The notes below the pieces were generated by a model. The model was not told where the DNA came from and ran no database searches. It saw only the letters and a list, made by a program, of their open reading frames with translations. A program made the translations under genes and the position numbers. Positions 51,555-59,485 of a DNA stretch of 64,000 bases are shown piece after piece. Positions within the stretch are counted from its first letter, which is position 1; the number at the start of each line of letters is the position of its first letter. The stretch lies in NCBI RefSeq assembly GCF_003675325.1, contig NZ_CP033073.1, positions 7,440,001 to 7,504,000 of the forward strand, given 5' to 3'. Origin of the DNA: Streptomyces dangxiongensis. Its GTDB lineage: Bacteria > Actinomycetota > Actinomycetes > Streptomycetales > Streptomycetaceae.

Positions 51555-52222
51555 GCCTGCTGGTACCGCTGTACGTGCATCCGGCCGAGGACCCCGGCGC
51601 CTGGCACCGGCTGATCGCGGCGGCGGACCGCACCTACGCGGTCGTCCTCAACCCGGCGAGCGGACCCGGCAGCGTCCCCGACCCCGCGTTCACGGCGGCG
51701 GCCGGGGCCCTGCGCGCGGCCGGCGCGCGCCTTCTCGGCTACGTCGACACCGACTACGGCGTCCGGGACCGGCGCCGGATCACCGAGGAGCTGCGCCGCC
51801 ACCAGGACTGGTACGGGGCCGACGGCTGCTTCCTGGACCGGGTCACCGCCGGCCCGGACGGCCTGCCCGCCTGCCGCCGTCTGGTCCGGGACCTGCGGCG
51901 GCTCGGCGCCGGCACCGTCGTCCTCAACCCGGGCGTCCACCCGGCGCCCGGCTACACCCGCCTGGGGGACCTGACCGTCACCTTCGAGGGCCACTGGTCG
52001 ACGTACGTCTCGGCGTTCACCCGGCCGGCCTGGACCGCCCGGCACCCGCCGGACCGGCTGTGCCACCTCGTCTACGGCGTCCCCGAGGCCCTCGTCCCGC
52101 TCGCCGTCCGCACGGCACACGAGCGGGGCGCCGCGGTGTGCGGCCCGGTGACCGGTGAACCGCCCAACCCGTGGGCCGGGTTGAGCCCCGCGTTGGCCGG
52201 CGGGGACGGTGTGGAAGGCTGA
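51551..52222 (+). CDS. Spherulation-specific family 4 (spherulin-4/Sph3-like) TIM-barrel protein
   Basis: A 223-residue protein. It begins VSLLVPLYVHPAEDPGAWHRL, and the conserved barrel strands are VVLNPASGPG, LLGYVDTDYGVR, YGADGCFLDRV and VVLNPGVHPAPGY. These match the spherulin-4 family, whose fungal member Sph3 is a glycoside hydrolase (GH135) needed for galactosaminogalactan synthesis. Acidic residues in GYVDTDYG and CFLDRV are candidate catalytic groups. There is no signal peptide, unlike the secreted fungal form, so it may act inside the cell or exit with the machinery. GTG start overlaps the epimerase stop; it is last in the cluster. Confidence 0.82.
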   Translation: MSLLVPLYVHPAEDPGAWHRLIAAADRTYAVVLNPASGPGSVPDPAFTAAAGALRAAGARLLGYVDTDYGVRDRRRITEELRRHQDWYGADGCFLDRVTAGPDGLPACRRLVRDLRRLGAGTVVLNPGVHPAPGYTRLGDLTVTFEGHWSTYVSAFTRPAWTARHPPDRLCHLVYGVPEALVPLAVRTAHERGAAVCGPVTGEPPNPWAGLSPALAGGDGVEG

Positions 52223-52262
52223 GCCGGGTCCGTATTCCGCAGCACGGGAGGCAACCACCGGC

Positions 52263-52919
52263 ATGGCCGTCATCCATGACACCACCCTCGAGCCGAGCAA
52301 GACGGAACTGCTCACCGACTGGCTCCCCACCCGTCCCTGGTACCGCGGCGGTCGGCACGCGCCCGCGCTGGAGAGGTCCGGCGGGTTCCGGCTGGACGAC
52401 CCCGAGGGCGAGGTCGGCATGGAGTTCATCGTGGCCACCGACACCGCGGGCCCCGAGCCGACGGCGTATCTGGTACCGCTCACCTACCGCGGGGCGCCGC
52501 TGGAGGGCGCCGGACACGCCCTGATCGGCACGATGGAGCACGGGGTGCTGGGCAAGCGCTGGGTCTACGACGGCTGCCACGACCCGGTGCTGTTCACCGA
52601 GTTGCTGGCGCTGATCGAGGGCCGGGCGCAGGCGGTGGCGCAGAGCGTCAGTGACACACCCGACCACGAGGTGACCCGCTCCCACACCGGCGCCGCCCTC
52701 ACCCGCGACGGCCTCGTTCCCGAGCCGGCCGACGAGCGGGACGGCACCCGTCTGCCCGCGCCCCACGGGACGGTCCTGCACGTCCACCGCGTCCTGACCC
52801 CCGTCGACGAGAATCCGCCGCTGCCGCCGCGGGGAGCGCTCGGGCACGTCGCCACCGGCTGGCCCGGCCCGGACGGCACCCGGCTGCGGGCCGTCCTCAT
52901 GACGCTGCGCGACGCCTGA
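52263..52919 (+). CDS. Maltokinase N-terminal cap-like protein
   Basis: A 218-residue soluble protein. It opens AVIHDTTLEPSKTELLTDWL, then PWYRGG, followed by EFIVATDTAGPEPTAYLVPLTYRGAPL and DGCHDPVLFTELLALI. This resembles the N-terminal cap domain of maltokinases (Pep2/Mak), here without the kinase domain. Its role is unknown. The reading frame starts 40 bases after the spherulin-4 gene, so it could be co-transcribed, although nothing in its sequence ties it to polysaccharide. GGGAGG lies 12 bases upstream, a little far. Confidence 0.75.
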   Translation: MAVIHDTTLEPSKTELLTDWLPTRPWYRGGRHAPALERSGGFRLDDPEGEVGMEFIVATDTAGPEPTAYLVPLTYRGAPLEGAGHALIGTMEHGVLGKRWVYDGCHDPVLFTELLALIEGRAQAVAQSVSDTPDHEVTRSHTGAALTRDGLVPEPADERDGTRLPAPHGTVLHVHRVLTPVDENPPLPPRGALGHVATGWPGPDGTRLRAVLMTLRDA

Positions 52920-53192
52920 CCGAGGCGCCGTCCGCCGAGGGGCGGGCGCGCCGAGCGGCGGTGTCGCCCGTGATGCCGGGGGAGGCGCGCCCGCTTTATC
53001 CATCTGGCATGAACCGGTCAAATCTGTCAGTCTTTCGGCAGTCGTCCGGCAGTCGTCGCCCCGACCCCATGGGGACGCGACGGGCTCTTCGGCACAAGCG
53101 ATCGCGCACGTCCCGTACGCGGCCGCCCGGCGAACCCCGGCCGGGCGGCCTTCGAGCAGGCCGCAACCCCGGCCGCCACGAAGGAGTAGCGT

Positions 53193-55049
53193 GTGAGAAC
53201 GACCCCCCACAAGGCCCTCGGCGCCGGTGCGCTCACCGTCGCCGCGGTGGCCGCCCTCGTACTCCCCGGCACCCCCGCCGCCGCGGGCCCCCACTCCGCC
53301 CCCGCCGCCTGCGCTCCGGCCCAGGTGATCGGCAACGGAGGTTTCGAGAGCGGCACTTCACCGTGGACCCAGTCCCCGTCCACCCTGATCACCAGCCGCT
53401 CCGGACAGACCGCCCACGGCGGCAGTTCCTACGCCTGGCTGGACGGCGCGGGCAGCACCCGCACCGACACCCTCGGCCAGAGCGTGACCATCCCCTCCGG
53501 GTGCGCCACCGCCACGCTCGGCTTCTGGCTGCACACCGACACCGCCGAGACCACCACGTCCGTCGCGTACGACAAGCTGACGGCCAAGATCGGCAGCACG
53601 ACCCTGGCCACCTACTCGAACCTGGACGAGAACACGGGCTACGTCCACAGGACGATCGACGTGTCGTCGTTCGCCGGCCAGACGGTGAACCTGTCCTTCA
53701 CCGGCACCGAGGACTCCAGCCTCCAGACGAGCTTCGTCCTGGACGACATCACCCTGGACACCTCCGACGGCAGCACGCCGCCACCGGCCGACGCCACCCG
53801 CACCCCTGCGGCGCCCGCCTACACCGTGAACCTCAGCAGCGACACGAGCGGCACCGTCTGGACCGGCCACGAGAACGTCACCTTCACCAACGCCTCCGCC
53901 ACCGCGCTCGGCGAGGTCTACCTGCGGCTGTGGGACAACTACCACGGCACCTGCGACGCGATGCCCATCAAGGTCAGCAACGTCACCGGCGGCAGTGCCG
54001 GCGCCCCCTCCGTGGCCTGCACCGCCCTGAAGATCGACCTGCCGTCCCCGCTCGCCCAGGGCCGGTCCGCCACCATCGGCTTCGACCTCGGCATCACCGT
54101 GCCCAGCGGCGCCGACCGGTTCGGCCACGACGGCGCGTTCAGCTTCATCGGCAACGCGCTGCCCGTCCTCGCGGTCCGTGACAGCGCCGGCTGGCACCTG
54201 GACCCGTACACAAACAACGGCGAGTCGTTCTACTCCCTGGCCGCCGACTTCAAGGTCACCCTGGACCACCCGAACGGCCTGCTGGTCCCGGCCACCGGCA
54301 CCTCCACGGACACCCCCGGCTCCAGTGGCCGCACGGTCACCACGGCCACCGCGTCCAAGGTCCGCGACTTCGCCTGGGCCGCCGGACCGTTCGCCAAGAT
54401 CTCCGGCACCTCCGCCGCCGGCGTCCCGGTGAACGTGTACTCCGTCTCGGGCATCAGCTCCTCCAGCGCCCAGTCGATGCTGAGCACCGCCAAGACCGCC
54501 GTCGACGCCCACGCGGCCCGGTTCGGCGCCTACCCCTACGGCGAGCTGGACGCCGTCATCGACAACAACTACTGGTTCGGCGGCATGGAGTACCCCGGGT
54601 TCGTCATGGACCTGGTCAGCACCACCGCCCTCACCCATGAGATCGCCCACCAGTGGTGGTACGGCATCGTCGGCGACGACGAGTACACCAGCCCCTGGCT
54701 GGACGAGTCGTTCACCGACTACGCCACCGACCTCGCCCAGGGCAAGACCGGCAGCAACTGCTGGAGCAGCGTCTCCTGGGCCTCCGGCACCGAGAAGATC
54801 ACCAACTCGATGGCGTACTGGGACGCGCACTCCTCCCGGTACTCCACCGTCGTCTACGGCTACGGCAAGTGCGCCCTGCACGACCTGCGGCGCGTCCTGG
54901 GTGACACCGCCATGGCCAAGCTGCTGAAGGACTACGCGACCGCGCACTGGTACGGCGTGTCCACCACGGCCGAGTTCAAAGCGGCGGCCCAGGCCGCCAC
55001 GAGCACGGACCTGAACTCCTTCTGGACCCAGCACCGCATCGACGGCTGA
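53193..55049 (+). CDS. Secreted M1-family metallopeptidase with N-terminal carbohydrate-binding-like module
   Basis: A 618-residue exported peptidase. The signal peptide ends near [10 protein letters not shown]. Residues about 45-190 are a jelly-roll module ([13 protein letters not shown] ... [10 protein letters not shown]), like carbohydrate-binding or P-domain-type units. The M1 domain follows, with the exopeptidase motif variant GGMEYPGFV and zinc site [10 protein letters not shown] (H482, E483, H486). The expected second Glu is in [14 protein letters not shown]1 enzymes remove N-terminal amino acids, giving a nutrient-scavenging role outside the cell. GTG 53193 follows AAGGAG. Usual M1 length is ~850; this is a compact form. 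Confidence 0.9.
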   Translation: MRTTPHKALGAGALTVAAVAALVLPGTPAAAGPHSAPAACAPAQVIGNGGFESGTSPWTQSPSTLITSRSGQTAHGGSSYAWLDGAGSTRTDTLGQSVTIPSGCATATLGFWLHTDTAETTTSVAYDKLTAKIGSTTLATYSNLDENTGYVHRTIDVSSFAGQTVNLSFTGTEDSSLQTSFVLDDITLDTSDGSTPPPADATRTPAAPAYTVNLSSDTSGTVWTGHENVTFTNASATALGEVYLRLWDNYHGTCDAMPIKVSNVTGGSAGAPSVACTALKIDLPSPLAQGRSATIGFDLGITVPSGADRFGHDGAFSFIGNALPVLAVRDSAGWHLDPYTNNGESFYSLAADFKVTLDHPNGLLVPATGTSTDTPGSSGRTVTTATASKVRDFAWAAGPFAKISGTSAAGVPVNVYSVSGISSSSAQSMLSTAKTAVDAHAARFGAYPYGELDAVIDNNYWFGGMEYPGFVMDLVSTTALTHEIAHQWWYGIVGDDEYTSPWLDESFTDYATDLAQGKTGSNCWSSVSWASGTEKITNSMAYWDAHSSRYSTVVYGYGKCALHDLRRVLGDTAMAKLLKDYATAHWYGVSTTAEFKAAAQAATSTDLNSFWTQHRIDG

Positions 55050-55134
55050 CAGCCACCCGTACGGCTCAAAGACCGGCCGCGGATGGCCTCGTCGGGCGGT
55101 ACCCGGGGTGCGGGACGACCCGACCCCGGGTCAG

Positions 55135-55974
55135 ATGGAGGGCGTGCGAAACTCCATAGCCCCTTTCCGCGGCCGGTCCCCCCTGTGCCTCACCGGCGCC
55201 CTGACCGGCCTCCTCCTGTTCCTGTCCAGCGTCCCGGCCGTGCCCCTGCCGGCCGGAGGCGCTCCCGTACGCGGCAATGCCTACATGGGCATCGGCGTAC
55301 TCGCCCACGACGGCTCCGACGGCACCCCGCCCCCCGTCCCCCGCGCCTCCCAGGCCGAGGGCGTCGACGTCTCCAGCTATCAGGGAGCCGTCAACTGGAA
55401 GACGCTGTGGGGCGACGGCACCACGTGGGCCTACACGAAGGCCACCGAGGGCACCTCCTACACCAACCCCTACTTCAGCAGCCAGTACACCGGTTCGTAC
55501 AACATCGGCATGATCCGCGGCGCCTACCACTTCGCGACCCCGGACACCGCCGGCGGCGCCGCCCAGGCCGACTACTTCGTGCAGCACGGCGGCGGCTGGT
55601 CCAACGACGCCAAGACCCTGCCCGGAGTCCTCGACATCGAGTGGAACCCGTACGGCGACGACTGCTTCGGCAAGTCCAAGAGCGGCATGGTCGGCTGGAT
55701 CCGCGACTTCCTGAACCGGTACAAGTCCCGCACCGGCCGGAACGCGGTCATCTACACGGCCACGAGCTGGTGGACCCAGTGCACCGGCGGCTACGCCGGG
55801 TTCGGCGCGACCAACCCGCTGTGGATCGCCCGCTACGCCTCCACGGTCGGCGCCCTGCCGGCGGGCTGGAAGACCCACACGATGTGGCAGTACACCTCCA
55901 CCGGCAAGACGGTCGGCGACCACGACCGTTTCAACGGCCCCCAGGACGCGCTGCGGGACTTCGCCACCGGCTGA
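55135..55974 (+). CDS. Secreted GH25 lysozyme (muramidase)
   Basis: A 279-residue exported enzyme. The N-terminal hydrophobic segment LCLTGALTGLLLFLSSVPAV ends near PAGGAP. The GH25 barrel begins GVDVSSYQGAVNW (catalytic Asp), with KATEGTSYTNPYF, GAYHFATP and GVLDIEWNP, the latter holding the acid pair of the active site. It ends MWQYTSTGKTVGDHDRFNG. It cleaves MurNAc-GlcNAc bonds in peptidoglycan. The start is uncertain between 55108 (GTG), 55135 (ATG) and 55144 (GTG); 55135 keeps a normal basic N-region. Probably separately transcribed from the M1 gene. Confidence 0.9.
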   Translation: MEGVRNSIAPFRGRSPLCLTGALTGLLLFLSSVPAVPLPAGGAPVRGNAYMGIGVLAHDGSDGTPPPVPRASQAEGVDVSSYQGAVNWKTLWGDGTTWAYTKATEGTSYTNPYFSSQYTGSYNIGMIRGAYHFATPDTAGGAAQADYFVQHGGGWSNDAKTLPGVLDIEWNPYGDDCFGKSKSGMVGWIRDFLNRYKSRTGRNAVIYTATSWWTQCTGGYAGFGATNPLWIARYASTVGALPAGWKTHTMWQYTSTGKTVGDHDRFNGPQDALRDFATG

Positions 55975-55991
55975 GTGCCCTCCGTCACGGT

Positions 55992-56477
55992 TCAGTCCAC
56001 GTCCACGTCGTCGAAGAGCGCGTGCATCGCTGCGAGCACGCGCAGACACGCATCGACGTCCGCCATGCTCAGATCGCCTCCCACCCGGCGCAGCAGCTCG
56101 TGCTCGCGGGCCCGCACCGCCGCGATCGCCGCCCGGCCCGGACCGGTGAGCCGGATCAGCGAGGACCGGCGGTGCGCGGGGTTCGCCACGCTCTCCACCA
56201 GACCCTGCCGCGCCGCGTCGTTCACCATGCGCTGGACGAACTGCCGGCTGAGCGCCTGCGCCCGGCCCATCTGCGGGACCGTCATCGGCCCCCGCGCCCG
56301 CAGCAGATCGAGCACGGCGCGCACGCCGACCGACAGGCCCTCGATCGGGGCGGCCTGCTCCACCTTGCGGTGCACCCGCCGGTAGAGCGGGCCGACCAGG
56401 TCGAACACCTCGGTGAGGTGGTCGGCCAGCTCGTCCGGATCCGGTGCGGCGGCGGGGGCGGTTCGGTCGTCCTTCAT
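55992..56477 (-). CDS. MarR-family transcriptional regulator
   Basis: A 161-residue dimeric repressor. The central winged helix-turn-helix reads GPMTVPQMGRAQALSRQFVQ then NDAARQGLVESVANPAHRRS with the wing SLIRLTGPGRAAI. Flanking helices supply dimerisation (DLVGPLYRRVHRKVEQ; ADVDACLRVLAAMHALF). The gene is divergent from an alpha/beta hydrolase with 57 bases between them, holding two copies of one operator, so it very likely represses both genes. The inducer is unknown. Confidence 0.9.
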   Translation of the reverse strand: MKDDRTAPAAAPDPDELADHLTEVFDLVGPLYRRVHRKVEQAAPIEGLSVGVRAVLDLLRARGPMTVPQMGRAQALSRQFVQRMVNDAARQGLVESVANPAHRRSSLIRLTGPGRAAIAAVRAREHELLRRVGGDLSMADVDACLRVLAAMHALFDDVDVD

Positions 56478-56486
56478 ACGACCAGG

Positions 56487-56535
56487 ATGACACCTTGGTT
56501 GCCAACGTGCGCGAAAAATGACACCTTGGTTGTCA
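56487..56535. promoter_or_regulatory. Two MarR operator copies
   Basis: ATGACACCTTGGTTG is present at 56487 and 56518, each followed by YCA, making an imperfect palindrome (TGACA...TGTCA). The copies are 31 bp apart, three helical turns, on the same face. The second overlaps the hydrolase start codon. Confidence 0.75.
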
Positions 56536-57362
56536 TGACTGTCGATCTGACATCCACGCCCGTCCGTTCCCTGGCGACCGCCGACGGCCGCCTCGCCTAC
56601 CGCGAGGCCGGCTCCGGCGCACCCCTCGTCCTCCTGCACGGCGGCTTCGTCGACCACCGCATGTGGGAGGAGCAGATCCGGGCCTTCGCACCCGGCCGCC
56701 GGGTCATCGCGTGGGACGCCCGCGGCCACGGCGCCTCCGACAACGCCACCGGCCCCTTCCGGCAGGTCGACGACCTGGCCACACTGCTCCGCGGCCTCGA
56801 CGCCGCTCCCGCCGTGCTCGTCGGGCTGTGCATGGGCGGGGGCATCGCCGTCGACTGCGCGCTGGAGTACCCCGAGCTGGTCCGCGCGGTCGTCGTCAGC
56901 GGGGTCGGCACCAGCGAACCCGTCTTCGAGGACCCCTGGGTGCTCGGGGTGGCCGCCGCCCAGCAGCAGGCCCTGGCCGCCGGTGACCTGGCCGGCTGGG
57001 CCGACGCGTTCGTGCTCTGGGCCGCCGGCCCGCACCGGGACCTCACCGGCGTCGACCCCGACCTGGTGGGCCGGCTGCGGGAGATGGGCCTGGGCACCCT
57101 GGGCAAGCACACGCCCGGCGAGCCCGACCACCACGTGCCCGTCACGCGGACCTGGGAGCGCGTGCCCGGCATCGAGGTGCCCCTGATCGCCGTCAACGGC
57201 GCCCTGGACTCCCCGGACCACCTCGCCATGGCCGCCCGTCTGGCGGAACTCGTCCCCGACGGCCGCACGGTGAGCATTCCGGGCGCGGGGCACTATCCCA
57301 ACATGGAGAACCCGGCCCGCTTCAACGCCGAACTGTCCGCCTTCCTGGACCGGCTGCCGTAA
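56535..57362 (+). CDS. Alpha/beta hydrolase with Cys at nucleophile position
   Basis: A 275-residue hydrolase. The oxyanion strand is LVLLHGGFVDHRMWEEQ, then VIAWDARGHGASDN. The nucleophile elbow reads VGLCMGGGIAV: the usual Ser is Cys, as in dienelactone hydrolase-like enzymes. The catalytic His is in GAGHYPNMENP, with the acid likely in NGALDSPDH. It is divergent from and probably controlled by the MarR gene, suggesting detoxification of a compound that also acts as inducer. The operator overlaps the ATG, and there is no Shine-Dalgarno of note, so a leaderless mRNA is possible. Confidence 0.85.
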   Translation: MTVDLTSTPVRSLATADGRLAYREAGSGAPLVLLHGGFVDHRMWEEQIRAFAPGRRVIAWDARGHGASDNATGPFRQVDDLATLLRGLDAAPAVLVGLCMGGGIAVDCALEYPELVRAVVVSGVGTSEPVFEDPWVLGVAAAQQQALAAGDLAGWADAFVLWAAGPHRDLTGVDPDLVGRLREMGLGTLGKHTPGEPDHHVPVTRTWERVPGIEVPLIAVNGALDSPDHLAMAARLAELVPDGRTVSIPGAGHYPNMENPARFNAELSAFLDRLP

Positions 57363-58073
57363 CACCACGCGGCGACGGCGGCCCTCCGGCCCACCCCGAG
57401 CGGACGGCGTCCGCCGCGCCCGGGGGACCCGGTCCCCTGGGCTTCCTCGCCCGGCGAACCGGCCCGCGGTCAGGCCGTGTCGTCGGCCCGGCCCCGGGCG
57501 GGCAGCCGGGGGGCGGCGCCAGGGCCAGGAGCGGCGGGCCCACCGCGGTGAGCAGCGTGACGGCGGCGGCCCGGGAAGGGTCGCCGCCGTCGGCGGGTGC
57601 CGCGAAGAAGCAGGTGCCCAGCAGGGCGACCCCGACTGCGTCGGTGAACTGCTCGGCGTCGAGCACTCCGGAGGCCGAACCCGCCTCATGATCGGTGACG
57701 CCCGCGACCCACGGCACACCGAGGCCGGCATCGAGGAACGGCTCGCCGCCCCGGACGCCGAGCGCCCCCCATCCGGCCGCCTCCGCCGAGGAACCGGCGG
57801 CCGGCACCGCGCCGGCCGACTGACGGGCGAGGCCGCACAGACCGTCGCAACCGCCGAGCCCGCCGACCGCAGGGCCCGCGGAGTCCGCCGAGGCCGCTGG
57901 TCACCGCGACGAACCGGGCATGCGTGCGACCCGTTGTCGTCAACTTCCGTCGCGTCCGTTCCCCTTTTCGGGTGGTGTGACGGTGTGACTATCGGTGTGC
58001 CGGTTTCTCGCCGCCGATACTCCGGTTGACGAGCCGGAGGCACTCACTGGATCGGCTGGGGGAGGGCGGCGCG
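57363..58073. other. Gene-poor stretch with transporter remnant
   Basis: About 710 bases between the hydrolase and the ABC/terpene operon. The only recognisable content is a decayed MFS fragment (57508-57720, minus). The last 150 bases are less GC-rich and should include the operon promoter. Confidence 0.45.
57508..57720 (-). pseudogene. DHA2-type MFS transporter remnant
   Basis: The minus frame reads VPWVAGVTDHEAGSASGVLD, AVGVALLGTCFFA and GGDPSRAAAVTLLTAVGPPL. This matches the late loop and helices 12-13 of DHA2 exporters (AGVxxHEAGxASGVLN...GVAxLGTxFF). Sequence on both sides does not continue the family in any one frame, and there is no start. It is judged a decayed fragment beside a MarR-controlled locus, where an exporter would be expected. 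Confidence 0.5.
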
Positions 58074-58679
58074 GTGGAGGTGAGGGATGTGCACCACGCC
58101 TACCGCCGGCGTGTGGTCCTGCGGGGTGTCGAACTGGACCTCGGGGCCGGCATGCTGGGCGGGATCGTCGGTGAGAACGGCGCGGGCAAGACGACCCTGC
58201 TGCGGATTCTCGCCGGTGAGCTGCGTCCGGATCGTGGCGTGGTGCGTCACCAGGGACGTTTCGGCTACTGCCCGCAGACCGCGGTCCTCAACGACGCCCT
58301 CACCGTCCGGCAGCATCTGGAGTTCTTCCGGGTCGCCTTCGCACTCCCCGACCTGCGGCACGCCGAGGAGATCATGGAGATCCTGCGGTTCTCCGAGTAC
58401 GCCGACGCGCGGGCCGGAGTGCTCAGCGGCGGCACGAGGCAGAAGCTGAACCTCACTCTCGCCCTCATGCACGACCCCCAGGTCCTCCTGCTGGACGAGC
58501 CGTACCAGGGCTTCGACTGGGACACCTACCAGCGGTTCTGGGACCTGGCCGCCCACTTGCGTGACGCCGGCCGCTCCGTCCTCGTGGTCTCGCACCTGGC
58601 CTACGACACCGAACGCCTCGATCTGCTCTGGCGCCTGGACGCGGGCACCCTGCACGCCGACGCGGTGACCTCGGCATGA
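58074..58679 (+). CDS. ABC transporter ATP-binding protein (terpene synthase operon)
   Basis: A 201-residue nucleotide-binding subunit, short for the class. The Walker A is GENGAGKTT, the Q-loop region YCPQTAVLN, the signature LSGGTRQKLN, the Walker B VLLLDEPYQGFD and the H-loop VVSHLAYD. All catalytic parts are present, so it should be active. The start is taken at GTG 58074 (GGAGGG upstream); TTG 58026 would add 16 residues without a ribosome-binding site. The stop overlaps the permease start (ATGA). It energises export or import together with the following permease. Confidence 0.9.
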   Translation: MEVRDVHHAYRRRVVLRGVELDLGAGMLGGIVGENGAGKTTLLRILAGELRPDRGVVRHQGRFGYCPQTAVLNDALTVRQHLEFFRVAFALPDLRHAEEIMEILRFSEYADARAGVLSGGTRQKLNLTLALMHDPQVLLLDEPYQGFDWDTYQRFWDLAAHLRDAGRSVLVVSHLAYDTERLDLLWRLDAGTLHADAVTSA

Positions 58680-59485
58680 GAAGGCACCTGAACCTGTTCG
58701 CCACGGCCACCCGCTACGACCTCATCGAGCACGCCCGCAACCGGTTCGCCTGTCTGCTGGTGGTCTTCTTCATTCCCACGTGGATCACCCTGGTCTACCT
58801 GACCATCCCCGACAGGGCCGTCTCCATCCGCTTGGCGTCCACCGGCGAGACGGTGTCGCTTCCCGGCAGCCGGCTCACCCAGATCACCGGTGCCCTCAAC
58901 GCCGTCACCCTGGTCACCGGTTTCATGATGTTCGCCGCCACGTTCTCCGGCGGACGCTTCGACCGGCGTCTGGCCATGGCCGGCTACCCCCGTACCCACC
59001 TCGTCCTGGCCAAGACCGCCTCCTTGACTCTCACGTCCGCGGTCCTCGCCGCCTACGCCACCGCCGTCATCCGCACCGCCTGGACACCTGAGCGGCCCGG
59101 CCCGCTCGCCGCCGCCCTGTTCGGCGCGGCTCTGACCTACGGGGCCCTCGGCGTCGTCTTCGGATCGCTCCTGCGCCGTGAGGTCGAGGGCATGTTCGCT
59201 CTGGTCATGACCAGTGTCATCGACGTCGGCTTGCAGAACCCCGTGCTCAGCTCGGGCGCCGGCAGCACCATGACGCGTTTCCTGCCCACCTACGGCGCCG
59301 TCCAGGTCGCCACGGCGGCGGGCTTCTCCTCCACCCCCGCCCCCTCCGACCTCGCCCTCCAGACGCTGTGGTTCGCCGCCGCGGGGCTCCTCGGCCTCCT
59401 GGCCTTCCACCACCGCACCCGCAACGCCCTGCCCCGAACGACGAACCCCCGTACCAGCCTCGCGCCGATGAAGGAGCACGCATGA
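58676..59485 (+). CDS. ABC-2-type permease (terpene synthase operon)
   Basis: A 269-residue integral membrane protein with about six helices: FACLLVVFFIPTWITLVYLT, ALNAVTLVTGFMMFAATFS, TASLTLTSAVLAAYATAVI, LAAALFGAALTYGALGVVF, EGMFALVMTSVIDVGLQNP and QTLWFAAAGLLGLLAFHH. RFDRRLAMAGYPRTHLVLAK is the coupling-helix region typical of ABC-2 exporters. It overlaps the ATPase gene before it (ATGA) and the terpene synthase after it (ATGA). ABC-2 permeases mostly export lipids, drugs or polysaccharide, so export of the terpenoid is a fair inference. Confidence 0.85.
   Translation: MRRHLNLFATATRYDLIEHARNRFACLLVVFFIPTWITLVYLTIPDRAVSIRLASTGETVSLPGSRLTQITGALNAVTLVTGFMMFAATFSGGRFDRRLAMAGYPRTHLVLAKTASLTLTSAVLAAYATAVIRTAWTPERPGPLAAALFGAALTYGALGVVFGSLLRREVEGMFALVMTSVIDVGLQNPVLSSGAGSTMTRFLPTYGAVQVATAAGFSSTPAPSDLALQTLWFAAAGLLGLLAFHHRTRNALPRTTNPRTSLAPMKEHA

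Noticed and set aside
47348..52483. A 1711-codon open frame antisense to the polysaccharide cluster
   Set aside because: It mirrors the plus-strand genes, is built from Gln/Gly/Arg/Ala-rich low-complexity sequence, and is an expected shadow in GC-rich DNA.
57688..58029. Plus-strand frame before the ABC operon
   Set aside because: It has Arg-rich composition and lies opposite a recognisable MFS remnant; no start signal.
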